Assembly (NCBI RefSeq): GCF_028069725.1
Contig: NZ_JANEWG010000004.1
Coordinates: forward strand, 1 to 64,000
Direction: 5' to 3'
From: Citrobacter sp. Awk 4
GTDB lineage: Bacteria; Pseudomonadota; Gammaproteobacteria; Enterobacterales; Enterobacteriaceae
DNA: 64,000 nt
Shown here in pieces: positions 25,101-33,158 of this stretch (positions within the stretch are counted from its first letter, which is position 1; each line of letters opens with the position of its first letter). Both the position numbers and the translations under genes were made by a program. The notes below the pieces were generated by a model that saw nothing but the letters and a program-made list of their open reading frames with translations, was not told the DNA's origin and ran no database searches.

Positions 25101-25476
25101 CTCGGATACCACGACGCGTCTGGTGATCCGCATTGGCGTGGCCTACGGTTCGGATCTGGACAAAGTGAAAAAAGTGCTGTTGCAGGCGGCGATGGAACAC
25201 CCGAAAGTGATGCACGATCCGGAACCTGACGTCTTCTTCACCACTTTTGGCGCCAGCACGCTGGATCACGAGCTGCGCTTATATGTGCGTGAACTGCGCG
25301 ATCGTAGCCATACGGTAGATGAACTGAACCGTGCGATTGATCGTCTGTGTCGTGAAAATAACATCGACATCGCCTTTAACCAGCTTGAAGTGCATCTGCG
25401 CAACGAGAAGGGAGATGAGGTGACAGAAGTGAAACGCGAGATCAAAGACAACGAACCTGCGCCAGCGATGGGCTAA
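22114..25476 (+). CDS. mscK: Potassium-dependent mechanosensitive channel MscK (KefA)
   Basis: 1120 aa, equal to the E. coli length. Signal peptide (about 1-33), a long Gln-rich periplasmic coiled-coil region (about 35-470), eleven membrane helices, and a C-terminal MscS core with the pore-lining helix (LQWLAAALSVGLGFGLQEIFGN) and beta domain (FERPVRIGDTVTIG). It opens on membrane tension in the presence of external K+, releasing solutes after hypo-osmotic shock. Confidence 0.97.
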   Translation: MTMLQLNKRLQHLVFIAIFFFILLLACQSSAFARAQSNGDLPTKADVQSQLDALSKQKDLTAQDKLVQQDLLETLETLDKIERVKDETVQLRQKVAQAPEKMRQASDALNALSDVDNDDETRKILSTLSLRQLELRVAQLLDELQSAQNDLAAYTSQLVSLQTQPERVQNAMYTASQQLQQIRNRLDGTNVGEAALRPSQQVLLQAQQALLNAQIDQQRKSLEGNTVLQDTLQKQRDYVTANSNRLEHQLQLLQEAVNSKRLTLTEKTAQEAVNPDETARIQTNPLVNQELEINHQLSQRLISATENGNSLMQQNIKVKNWLDRALQSERNIKEQIAVLKGSLLLSRILYQQQQTLPSADELKDMTNRIADLRLEQFEVNQQRDALFQSDAFVAKLEEGHTKEINEEVHDALLQVVEMRRELLDQLNKQLGNQLMMAINLQINQQQLMSVSKNLKEILTQQIFWVNSNRPMDWDWIKAFPQTLKDQFKSMKITVNWEKAWPAVFIAFLAGLPLLLIAGLIRWRLKWLKAYQQKLAAAVGSLRNDSQLNTPKAIFIDLIRALPVCLVILAAGLILLTMQLNISDLLWAFSKKMALFWLVFGLCWKVLEKEGVAVRHFGMPAQLTSHWRRQIVRISLALLPLNFWSVVAELSPLHLMDDVLGQVVIFLNLLLIAFLVWPMCRESWRDKESHGLRLVTITVLSIVPVALMVLTATGYFYTTLRLSGRWIETVYLVIIWNLLYQTVLRGLSVAARRIAWRRALARRQNLVKEGAEGAEPQEEPTIALEQVNQQTLRITMLLMIALFGVLFWAIWSDLISVFSYLDSITLWHYNGTEAGAAVVKNVTMGSLLFAIIASMVAWALIRNLPGLLEVLILSRLKLHQGASYTITTILNYAIIAIGAMTVFGSLGVSWDKLQWLAAALSVGLGFGLQEIFGNFVSGLIILFERPVRIGDTVTIGTFSGTVSKIRIRATTITDFDRKEVIIPNKAFVTERLINWSLSDTTTRLVIRIGVAYGSDLDKVKKVLLQAAMEHPKVMHDPEPDVFFTTFGASTLDHELRLYVRELRDRSHTVDELNRAIDRLCRENNIDIAFNQLEVHLRNEKGDEVTEVKREIKDNEPAPAMG

Positions 25477-25491
25477 ACGCGTTTTTTGCTT

Positions 25492-25662
25492 TCAGCAGCT
25501 CCCTTCCTGGGAGGAGGCGAGCTGCTGAGTTTTCCTTTCATAGTCCCGCTTTATAATCTCCAGCGCTTTCAGCACCGTGTCGGGTGCGACGTTGTGCTCT
25601 TCTAATAACATAATCAAATCAACGGCCAGTTTGACCTCGTCAGGGGCGTTTTCAAGCGACAT
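25492..25662 (-). CDS. rsmS: Small pleiotropic regulatory protein RsmS/YbaM (DUF2496)
   Basis: 56-aa ORF: begins [20 protein letters not shown] and ends SSQEGSC. It matches E. coli YbaM through the helical core, with a variable tail. ATG at 25662 has a GGAGAATCT site upstream. It sits 14 bp downstream of priC on the same strand, so it is probably co-transcribed. In Pectobacterium the homologue RsmS affects secondary metabolism and virulence; its biochemical role is unknown. Confidence 0.9.
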   Translation of the reverse strand: MSLENAPDEVKLAVDLIMLLEEHNVAPDTVLKALEIIKRDYERKTQQLASSQEGSC

Positions 25663-25676
25663 AGATTCTCCGGGTG

Positions 25677-26204
25677 TTAACGGGTTAAACGTGCCAGAAC
25701 GTTTTCGATTTTTTCCAGTGCGTGGCGACAGCGCGCCAGACGTGCCTCATAGGCTTCCACTTCACGATGCAATCTCTGTTGATCATCCAGACGGGTAGCC
25801 CTGGCGAGCAGGGCTTTACGCTCTTGCGTCATTTCCAGCAAACGGCGCTCAAATTGCTGGTGCTGAACACGCTTGCGTTGCCAACGGGTGAGTGTCGGAG
25901 AGGCGCTGTCCCATACCCTGAGTGACCACGAGGCGGTTTCACGTGAAATCGCTTCCATCTGGGAGGCAAGATGTTCAGCAAGCCAGGCGATTTGGGGCAA
26001 CTGCTGTTGATCAACAGCATGGCGCAGGGCGGTCAGGTTTTCTCCGGCTTCCTCCAGATAGTCCTGTAGCAATGTGCTGCGTGTATGAAAAAGATGACGG
26101 TCAAAGCGAGGGCTAAGCGTTGCATGCAATGCCTGCGGAGCGCAACGCTGACGCAGGTTAATGAGTTGCTCTTCCAGCTTCTGTAACAGCATGTCGGTTT
26201 TCAA
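25677..26204 (-). CDS. priC: Primosomal replication protein N'' (PriC)
   Basis: 175 aa, the E. coli length; all-helical and rich in Arg, Gln and Leu, ending [17 protein letters not shown]. It acts in the PriC-dependent replication-restart pathway, loading DnaB at stalled forks by remodelling SSB. Divergent from ybaN with a 69-bp spacer. Confidence 0.95.
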   Translation of the reverse strand: MKTDMLLQKLEEQLINLRQRCAPQALHATLSPRFDRHLFHTRSTLLQDYLEEAGENLTALRHAVDQQQLPQIAWLAEHLASQMEAISRETASWSLRVWDSASPTLTRWQRKRVQHQQFERRLLEMTQERKALLARATRLDDQQRLHREVEAYEARLARCRHALEKIENVLARLTR

Positions 26205-26273
26205 TTTAACACTCCGATGAAAATGATAACCGTTATGCTAAAGTAGCATTCAGGTGTTCCAGATACTCTTATT

Positions 26274-26651
26274 ATGCAACGTATTATTTTAATCATTATT
26301 GGCTGGCTGGCGGTAGTGCTGGGAACATTGGGTGTTGTACTGCCGCTGTTGCCCACCACGCCTTTTATTTTGCTGGCGGCCTGGTGCTTCGCCCGTTCAT
26401 CGCCGCGTTTTCACGACTGGTTACTTTATCGCTCGTGGTTTGGCGGATACCTTCGCTATTGGCAACAGCATCACGCAATGCCTCCTGGTGCCAAGCCACG
26501 GGCGATCATCCTTATATTGATAACCTTCGGTGTTTCTCTGTGGCTGGTCAATATGATGTGGGTCCGGATACTGTTACTGGCCATTCTAAGCTGTCTACTC
26601 ATTTTTCTGTGGCGGATCCCGGTGATTGATGAAAAGCAACAAAAGCACTGA
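26274..26651 (+). CDS. ybaN: DUF454 inner-membrane protein YbaN
   Basis: 125 aa with three predicted membrane helices. Family motifs [31 protein letters not shown] are visible near the N-terminus. No established function. Confidence 0.92.
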   Translation: MQRIILIIIGWLAVVLGTLGVVLPLLPTTPFILLAAWCFARSSPRFHDWLLYRSWFGGYLRYWQQHHAMPPGAKPRAIILILITFGVSLWLVNMMWVRILLLAILSCLLIFLWRIPVIDEKQQKH

Positions 26652-26803
26652 AGCACCATAATCTCTGTTGCAATTGTTGCCAACAGTCAGTAAATTCGAC
26701 CGTTTTCGAGCACAGGCGCAGGCGGTCAAAGGTTATACAATCGTTACTTTTGACCCGATATGATTGCGCCGTGAGTAACACCGTTCTTAGCAGGCATATA
26801 TCC

Positions 26804-27355
26804 ATGACCGCGACTGCACAGCAGCTTGAGTTTCTTAAAAATAGCATCAAAAGCATTCACGACTACCCAAAACCGGGCATTCTTTTCCGTGATGTCACCA
26901 GCTTACTGGAAGACCCGAAAGCGTACGCGCTTAGCATTGAATTGCTGGTTGAGCGATACAAAGATGCGGGCATCACCAAAGTCGTCGGCACTGAAGCGCG
27001 CGGCTTCCTGTTTGGCGCGCCGGTAGCTCTGGGCCTGAACGTTGGCTTTGTTCCTGTGCGTAAACCGCGTAAATTGCCACGTGAAACGATCGCTGAGAGC
27101 TATGAACTGGAGTACGGCACCGACCAGCTGGAAATTCATGTCGATGCCATCAAACCGGGCGACAAAGTTCTGGTGGTTGATGATCTGCTGGCAACCGGTG
27201 GAACCATTGAAGCGACCGTAAAACTGATCCGCCGTCTGGGTGGTGAAGTGACGGATGCGGCCTTTATCATCAATCTGTTCGATCTCGGCGGCGAGCAACG
27301 CCTGGAAAAACAGGGACTGACGTGCTATAGCCTGGTGCCTTTCCCGGGACATTGA
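26804..27355 (+). CDS. apt: Adenine phosphoribosyltransferase
   Basis: 183 aa starting [18 protein letters not shown]. The PRPP-binding signature [13 protein letters not shown] is intact. It salvages adenine to AMP with PRPP in the cytoplasm. The open frame from 26750 adds 18 codons with no family support. A long hairpin follows the gene. Confidence 0.97.
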   Translation: MTATAQQLEFLKNSIKSIHDYPKPGILFRDVTSLLEDPKAYALSIELLVERYKDAGITKVVGTEARGFLFGAPVALGLNVGFVPVRKPRKLPRETIAESYELEYGTDQLEIHVDAIKPGDKVLVVDDLLATGGTIEATVKLIRRLGGEVTDAAFIINLFDLGGEQRLEKQGLTCYSLVPFPGH

Positions 27356-27389
27356 TTCAGGCTATCTGCGTCTGATGCATTAGCAAGAG

Positions 27390-27420
27390 ACACAACCTCG
27401 CTGTATCTGCGAGGTTGTGT
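27390..27420. terminator. Hairpin between apt and dnaX
   Basis: A 12-bp perfect stem ACACAACCTCGC/GCGAGGTTGTGT with a 7-nt loop, followed only by TTAGCATTA. The weak T content makes strong termination doubtful; it may be a partial terminator or mRNA-stabilising structure ahead of dnaX. Confidence 0.55.
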
Positions 27421-27469
27421 TAGCATTACCCCTTCGTGAATCCACCTTCCAGCGTTTCAGAGCCTGCCA

Positions 27470-29398
27470 ATGAGTTATCAGGTCTTAGCCCGAAAATGGC
27501 GCCCACAAACCTTTGCTGACGTCGTCGGCCAGGAACATGTGCTGACCGCACTGGCGAACGGCTTGTCGTTAGGGCGTATTCATCATGCTTATCTTTTTTC
27601 CGGCACCCGTGGCGTCGGGAAAACCTCTATCGCCCGTTTGCTGGCGAAAGGGCTGAATTGTGAAACCGGCATTACCGCCACCCCATGCGGCGTGTGTGAT
27701 AACTGCCGTGAAATCGAGCAGGGGCGTTTTGTCGATCTGATTGAGATCGACGCCGCGTCGCGCACCAAAGTTGAAGACACCCGTGACCTGCTGGATAACG
27801 TTCAGTACGCGCCTGCGCGTGGTCGCTTCAAGGTCTACCTGATCGATGAAGTGCACATGCTGTCGCGTCACAGCTTCAACGCGCTGCTAAAAACCCTTGA
27901 AGAACCGCCAGCACATGTGAAGTTTCTGCTGGCGACGACCGATCCGCAGAAGCTGCCGGTGACGATCCTGTCGCGTTGTCTGCAATTTCATCTCAAAGCG
28001 CTGGATGTCGATCAAATTCGTCACCAGCTTGAGCATATCCTCAACGAAGAACACATCAGCCATGAACCGCGTGCACTGCAATTGTTGTCCCGCGCGGCGG
28101 ACGGCAGTTTGCGCGATGCGCTGAGTCTGACGGATCAGGCGATCGCTAGCGGCGACGGTCTGGTCTCCAATCAGGCGGTGAGCGCGATGCTCGGTACCCT
28201 GGACGACGACCAGGCGCTTTCTCTTGTAGAAGCTGTGGTGGAAGCCAACGGCGAGCGTGTGATGTCGCTGGTAAACGAGGCGGCCGCGCGGGGGATTGAA
28301 TGGGAAGCGCTGTTGGTTGAGATGTTGGGCCTGCTGCACCGCATTGCGATGGTACAGCTTTCACCAGCGGCGCTCGGTAGCGACATGGCGGCTATTGAAC
28401 AGCGCATGCGTGAACTGGCGCGGGTCGTGCCGCCAACCGATATTCAGCTCTACTATCAGACGCTGTTGATCGGTCGTAAAGAGCTGCCTTATGCGCCGGA
28501 CCGGCGGATGGGCGTTGAAATGACGCTGCTGCGTGCGCTGGCGTTCCACCCGCGTATGCCGCTCCCGGAGCCTGAGGTTTCGCAACCCGCTTTTGCGCCG
28601 GTCGCCCCGACAGCAATCGTGACCCCGACACCGATGTCACAACACGCTGCTCCTGTGCATCAGGCACCTGAGGCTCCGTTACCGGAATCCACCAGTCAGG
28701 TACTGGCGGCGCGTAATCAACTGCAGCGTGCTCAGGGAGCAACCAAAGCAAAAAAGAGTGAACCGGCAGCCGCTACCCGCGCGCGGCCGGTGAATAATGC
28801 TGCGCTGGAAAGACTGGCCTCCGTGTCCGAACGTGTTCAGGCGCGTCCGGCACCTTCTGCGCTGGAAAAGACGCCCGCGAAGAAAGAAGCCTATCGCTGG
28901 AAGGCAACCAATCCGGTTGCTGAAGTGAAAGAGGTTGTCGCCACGCCAAAAGCGCTGAAAAAAGCGCTGGAGCATGAAAAAACGCCGGAGCTGGCGGCCA
29001 AACTGGCGGCGGAAGCGATTGAGCGCGACCCGTGGGCGGCGCAGGTGAGCCAGCTTTCACTGCCAAAACTGGTGGAGCAGGTCGCGTTAAACGCGTGGAA
29101 AGAGGAAAACGGCAATACCGTGTGTTTACACCTGCGTTCCACGCAGCGGCACCTCAATTCCAGCGGCGCGCAGCAAAAGTTAGCCGAGGCGTTAAGCGCC
29201 TTAACGGGCTCGTCGGTTGAACTGACCATCGTTGAAGACGATAATCCGGCGGAGCGAACACCGCTCGAGTGGCGTCAGGCAATTTATGAAGAGAAACTCG
29301 CGCAGGCGCGTGAGTCGATTATTGCGGATAATAACATTCAGACGTTGCGCCGTTTCTTCGACGCAGACCTGGATGAAGAGAGTATCCGCCCCATTTGA
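27470..29398 (+). CDS. dnaX: DNA polymerase III subunits tau and gamma
   Basis: 642-aa tau form. Clamp-loader AAA+ ATPase with Walker A GTRGVGKTS (45-53), zinc module cysteines 64/73/76/79, Walker B LIDEVH, then linker and C-terminal domains that bind DnaB and the alpha polymerase subunit. A -1 frameshift at codon 428-429 yields gamma (430 aa). Operon order dnaX-ybaB-recR is conserved. Confidence 0.98.
   Translation: MSYQVLARKWRPQTFADVVGQEHVLTALANGLSLGRIHHAYLFSGTRGVGKTSIARLLAKGLNCETGITATPCGVCDNCREIEQGRFVDLIEIDAASRTKVEDTRDLLDNVQYAPARGRFKVYLIDEVHMLSRHSFNALLKTLEEPPAHVKFLLATTDPQKLPVTILSRCLQFHLKALDVDQIRHQLEHILNEEHISHEPRALQLLSRAADGSLRDALSLTDQAIASGDGLVSNQAVSAMLGTLDDDQALSLVEAVVEANGERVMSLVNEAAARGIEWEALLVEMLGLLHRIAMVQLSPAALGSDMAAIEQRMRELARVVPPTDIQLYYQTLLIGRKELPYAPDRRMGVEMTLLRALAFHPRMPLPEPEVSQPAFAPVAPTAIVTPTPMSQHAAPVHQAPEAPLPESTSQVLAARNQLQRAQGATKAKKSEPAAATRARPVNNAALERLASVSERVQARPAPSALEKTPAKKEAYRWKATNPVAEVKEVVATPKALKKALEHEKTPELAAKLAAEAIERDPWAAQVSQLSLPKLVEQVALNAWKEENGNTVCLHLRSTQRHLNSSGAQQKLAEALSALTGSSVELTIVEDDNPAERTPLEWRQAIYEEKLAQARESIIADNNIQTLRRFFDADLDEESIRPI
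28734..28791 (+). promoter_or_regulatory. Programmed -1 frameshift signal producing gamma
   Basis: All three elements of the E. coli dnaX signal are present: a Shine-Dalgarno-like AGGGAG (28734-28739), the slippery heptamer A AAA AAG (28750-28756) in register with the tau frame, and a downstream stem-loop with ACCGGC (28762-28767) paired to GCCGGT (28786-28791). After slippage the next codons are GAG and TGA (stop ends at 28761), so gamma ends with a single extra Glu. Confidence 0.95.
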
Positions 29399-29436
29399 TC
29401 GTAAGCTGTGCTTATGGTCGTCATCCCTTAACGTGA

Positions 29437-29780
<344 letters not shown>

Positions 29781-29781
<1 letters not shown>

Positions 29782-30386
29782 TGCAAACCAGCCCGCTGTT
29801 AACACAGCTGATGGAAGCGCTGCGTTGCCTGCCGGGCGTTGGCCCCAAGTCAGCGCAGCGTATGGCGTTCACGTTACTGCAACGCGATCGCAGCGGCGGG
29901 ATGCGTCTGGCGCAGGCGCTGACGAAGGCGATGTCGGAGATCGGTCACTGCGCCGATTGCCGCACCTTCACCGAGCAGGACGTGTGTAACATCTGTTCGA
30001 ATCCGCGTCGTCAGGAGAACGGTCAAATTTGTGTCGTAGAGAGTCCTGCGGACATCTACGCCATTGAGCAAACCGGGCAGTTTTCCGGGCGTTACTTCGT
30101 ACTCATGGGGCACCTGTCGCCGCTGGACGGTATTGGACCGGATGATATTGGTCTTGACCGTCTGGAGCAGCGACTGGCTACCGAGCAACTCAGTGAAGTG
30201 ATCCTCGCGACCAACCCAACGGTCGAAGGGGAAGCCACCGCGAACTATATTGCCGAGCTTTGCGCGCAATATGACGTTGAAGCCAGCCGTATCGCTCATG
30301 GCGTGCCGGTCGGCGGTGAACTGGAGATGGTCGATGGCACCACGCTGTCGCACTCTCTTGCCGGGCGTCATAAGATTCGTTTTTAA
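29781..30386 (+). CDS. recR: Recombination mediator RecR
   Basis: 201 aa. Helix-hairpin-helix near the N-terminus ([14 protein letters not shown]), zinc finger Cys57/Cys60/Cys69/Cys72, Toprim domain ([15 protein letters not shown]) and a C-terminal Walker-B-like segment. With RecO and RecF it loads RecA on SSB-coated gaps. Confidence 0.97.
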
Positions 30387-30415
30387 CCAAACGGGGGCGG
30401 TTTTCGCCGCTTCCG

Positions 30416-30444
30416 CTTGAAATCCATTCCGTTCGTCCCCATTT
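30416..30444 (+). promoter_or_regulatory. Sigma32 heat-shock promoter of htpG
   Basis: CTTGAAA, a 14-bp spacer, and CCCCATTT: a full match to the RpoH consensus. It ends 53 bp before the htpG start codon. Confidence 0.93.
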
Positions 30445-30497
30445 CCCCCTCAACCTGTTTTTTACCATTAAAAATGGCATTGTTGAGGTAGATCTAC

Positions 30498-32372
30498 ATG
30501 AAAGGACAAGAAACCCGTGGTTTTCAGTCAGAAGTAAAACAGCTTCTGCATCTGATGATCCATTCTCTGTATTCCAATAAAGAAATCTTCCTGCGTGAGC
30601 TTATCTCTAACGCCTCGGATGCGGCAGACAAGCTGCGTTTTCGCGCGCTGTCTAACCCGGACCTGTATGAAGGCGACGGCGAGCTGCGTGTGCGTGTCTC
30701 CTTTGATAAAGAAAAGCGTACCTTGACCATTGCCGATAACGGCGTGGGGATGAACCGTGACGATGTTATCGATCATCTGGGGACCATCGCGAAGTCCGGC
30801 ACCAAATCTTTCCTCGAATCTATGGGCTCCGATCAGGCGAAAGACAGCCAGCTTATCGGTCAGTTCGGGGTCGGTTTCTATTCCGCGTTTATCGTTGCCG
30901 ATAAAGTGACCGTACGCACCCGCGCGGCGGGTGACAAGCCGGAAAATGGCGTGTTCTGGGAATCGGCTGGTGAAGGCGAATACACCGTTGCCGATATTAC
31001 TAAAGAGGATCGCGGAACGGAAATCACCCTGCACCTGCGTGAAGGTGAAGACGAGTTCCTCGATGACTGGCGCGTACGTTCCATCATCAGCAAATATTCC
31101 GACCATATCGCACTGCCGGTAGAGATTGAAAAACAGGAAGAGAAAGACGGTGAAACCGTGGTTTCCTGGGAAAAAATCAACAAGGCGCAGGCGTTGTGGA
31201 CGCGTAACAAGTCTGAAATCAAAGACGACGAATACAACGAATTCTATAAGCACATTGCTCACGATTTCACTGACCCGCTGACCTGGAGCCACAACCGCGT
31301 GGAAGGGAAGCAGGAGTACACCAGCCTGCTGTACATCCCGTCGCAGGCGCCGTGGGATATGTGGAACCGCGATCACAAGCACGGTCTGAAACTGTACGTT
31401 CAGCGCGTGTTTATTATGGATGACGCAGAGCAATTCATGCCGAACTACCTGCGCTTTGTCCGTGGCCTGATCGACTCCAACGATCTGCCGCTGAACGTTT
31501 CCCGTGAAATTCTGCAGGACAGCACAGTGACCCGCAATCTGCGCAGTGCGCTGACCAAACGCGTATTGCAGATGCTGGAAAAACTGGCGAAAGACGACGC
31601 GGAAAAATATCAGACATTCTGGAAGCAGTTCGGTCTGGTGCTGAAAGAAGGCCCGGCGGAAGATCACGCTAACCAGGAAGCGATTGCCAAACTGATGCGT
31701 TTCGCCTCTACGCACACCGACTCTTCTGCGCAGACCGTTTCTCTGGAAGAGTACATCTCCCGGATGAAAGAAGGGCAGGAGAAGATCTACTACATCACCG
31801 CCGACAGCTATGCGGCGGCGAAGAGCAGCCCGCATCTGGAACTGCTGCGTAAGAAAGGCATCGAAGTGCTGCTGCTTTCTGACCGCATCGATGAGTGGAT
31901 GATGAACTACCTGACCGAGTTCGACGGCAAGCCGTTCCAGTCTGTTGCCAAAGCGGACGAGTCAATCGATAAGCTGGCAGATGAAGTGGACGAAAGCGCG
32001 AAAGAAGCTGAAAAAGCGCTGACCCCGTTCGTTGAGCGCGTGAAAACCCTGCTGGGCGAGCGCGTGAAAGAAGTGCGTCTGACGCACCGTCTGACGGATA
32101 CGCCAGCCATCGTGACGACCGATGCGGACGAAATGAGCACCCAGATGGCGAAACTGTTTGCCGCTGCGGGCCAGGCAGTACCCGAGGTGAAATACATCTT
32201 TGAACTCAACCCGGATCACGTGCTGGTGAAACGCACGGCAGATACCCAGGATGAAGCGCAGTTCAAAGAGTGGGTCGAATTGTTGCTGGATCAGGCGCTG
32301 TTCGCTGAGCGCGGCACGCTGGAAGATCCTAACCAGTTCATCCGTCGTATGAACCAACTGCTGGTGTCGTAA
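30498..32372 (+). CDS. htpG: Hsp90-family chaperone HtpG
   Basis: 624 aa, the E. coli length. N-terminal GHKL ATPase domain with [21 protein letters not shown] and [11 protein letters not shown]; middle domain (about 230-500) with catalytic Arg in the LNVSREILQ loop; C-terminal dimerisation domain. Dimeric cytosolic chaperone that works with DnaK on client remodelling. The upstream sigma32 promoter and the downstream terminator make it monocistronic. Confidence 0.98.
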   Translation: MKGQETRGFQSEVKQLLHLMIHSLYSNKEIFLRELISNASDAADKLRFRALSNPDLYEGDGELRVRVSFDKEKRTLTIADNGVGMNRDDVIDHLGTIAKSGTKSFLESMGSDQAKDSQLIGQFGVGFYSAFIVADKVTVRTRAAGDKPENGVFWESAGEGEYTVADITKEDRGTEITLHLREGEDEFLDDWRVRSIISKYSDHIALPVEIEKQEEKDGETVVSWEKINKAQALWTRNKSEIKDDEYNEFYKHIAHDFTDPLTWSHNRVEGKQEYTSLLYIPSQAPWDMWNRDHKHGLKLYVQRVFIMDDAEQFMPNYLRFVRGLIDSNDLPLNVSREILQDSTVTRNLRSALTKRVLQMLEKLAKDDAEKYQTFWKQFGLVLKEGPAEDHANQEAIAKLMRFASTHTDSSAQTVSLEEYISRMKEGQEKIYYITADSYAAAKSSPHLELLRKKGIEVLLLSDRIDEWMMNYLTEFDGKPFQSVAKADESIDKLADEVDESAKEAEKALTPFVERVKTLLGERVKEVRLTHRLTDTPAIVTTDADEMSTQMAKLFAAAGQAVPEVKYIFELNPDHVLVKRTADTQDEAQFKEWVELLLDQALFAERGTLEDPNQFIRRMNQLLVS

Positions 32373-32404
32373 TTTTTACCCGCCACTGAGCATCACAATG
32401 AGAA

Positions 32405-32428
32405 GGGCAACGCAGGTTGCCCTTTTTT
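32405..32428 (+). terminator. Terminator of htpG
   Basis: GGGCAAC-GCAG-GTTGCCC stem followed by six T. It separates htpG from the convergent gntR-type gene, which ends at 32433. Confidence 0.95.
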
Positions 32429-32432
32429 CGTT

Positions 32433-33128
32433 TTAGCGCATCGACACCGTCGTAACGCTATTTGTCGCCAGCGTTTCCTGGGTGTATTGCGCCAGTTGAC
32501 CGCTTTGCAAATAGACCTTGTGGGTGATGCAGAGACTCACTTGTCCTTCCGGTAGCCGTAAAAGCCAGCCCTCATCCGCATTGAGTATTTTTCCCGACCA
32601 TATTTTGACGTCGTGACTGATGGCGTAACCACAGGTTTGTTCAATGTAGTGGAGTACTGACTGGCGGCAGTTTTCCTGCGTAAACTCCGGAAATAGCGCC
32701 TGCGGCATCCAGGTTTCTTCAATGATGGCGGGCTGTTGGTTGATGATTCGCATTCGGCGATAGTGAATCAATGGGGTCTCTGGCGGTAAGTCGAACAGCG
32801 CCGCTACCTCAGTAAAGGTAGACTGAATATCATAACTGAGCACCACGTTATCCAGCGTTTGATCGCGGTGAATACGTTCCGACAGCGTAATGACATTGTT
32901 GTCCTGGTAAAACTCAGGTGGATTAACGAAGATCCCTGAACCTTGTCGGGTATGGACGAACGATTCCCTTTTCAGGCGCGCAACGGCTTTCTGAATGGTA
33001 GGGCGGCTGACGCCATAGCGCTCAGCAAGGGCATGTTCACCTTCTACCGGTTCACCGGCAGCGTATTCACCTTTAAGGATTTTCTCTCTTAACAACAGAT
33101 AGATATCAAGATACTTCATGGCGTCCAT
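32433..33128 (-). CDS. GntR-family (HutC/UTRA) regulator of the glycyl radical enzyme cluster
   Basis: 231 aa. Winged helix-turn-helix about 8-68 (EGEHALAERYGVSRPTIQKAVARL, RQGSGIFV) and a UTRA ligand domain about 90-230 with PLIHYRRMRI and PAIIEETWMP. UTRA domains usually bind a phosphorylated or small sugar-like metabolite. It is the second gene of an operon behind the PTS gene (30-bp gap). Two matching TTGTA-N2-TACAA palindromes in the divergent promoter region are its likely operators. Neither candidate start (33128 or 33119) has a Shine-Dalgarno; a stem-loop fills that position. Confidence 0.85.
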   Translation of the reverse strand: MDAMKYLDIYLLLREKILKGEYAAGEPVEGEHALAERYGVSRPTIQKAVARLKRESFVHTRQGSGIFVNPPEFYQDNNVITLSERIHRDQTLDNVVLSYDIQSTFTEVAALFDLPPETPLIHYRRMRIINQQPAIIEETWMPQALFPEFTQENCRQSVLHYIEQTCGYAISHDVKIWSGKILNADEGWLLRLPEGQVSLCITHKVYLQSGQLAQYTQETLATNSVTTVSMR

Positions 33129-33131
33129 TGT

Positions 33132-33151
33132 GGCGCGTCTTACGACGCGCC
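33132..33151 (-). promoter_or_regulatory. Stem-loop in the PTS-gntR intercistronic gap
   Basis: Perfect 8-bp stem GGCGCGTC/GACGCGCC with a 4-nt loop, located 3 nt upstream of the regulator's ATG and 7 bp after the PTS stop codon. There is no T-run, so it is not a terminator. It occupies the normal ribosome-site position and could lower regulator translation or protect the upstream message from 3' decay. Confidence 0.55.
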
Positions 33152-33158
33152 CTATATT

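Noticed and set aside
30528..31835. 435-codon open frame antisense to htpG
   Set aside because: Mirror of the highly conserved htpG coding sequence; composition follows the codon structure of the sense gene, and no start context or family likeness is seen.
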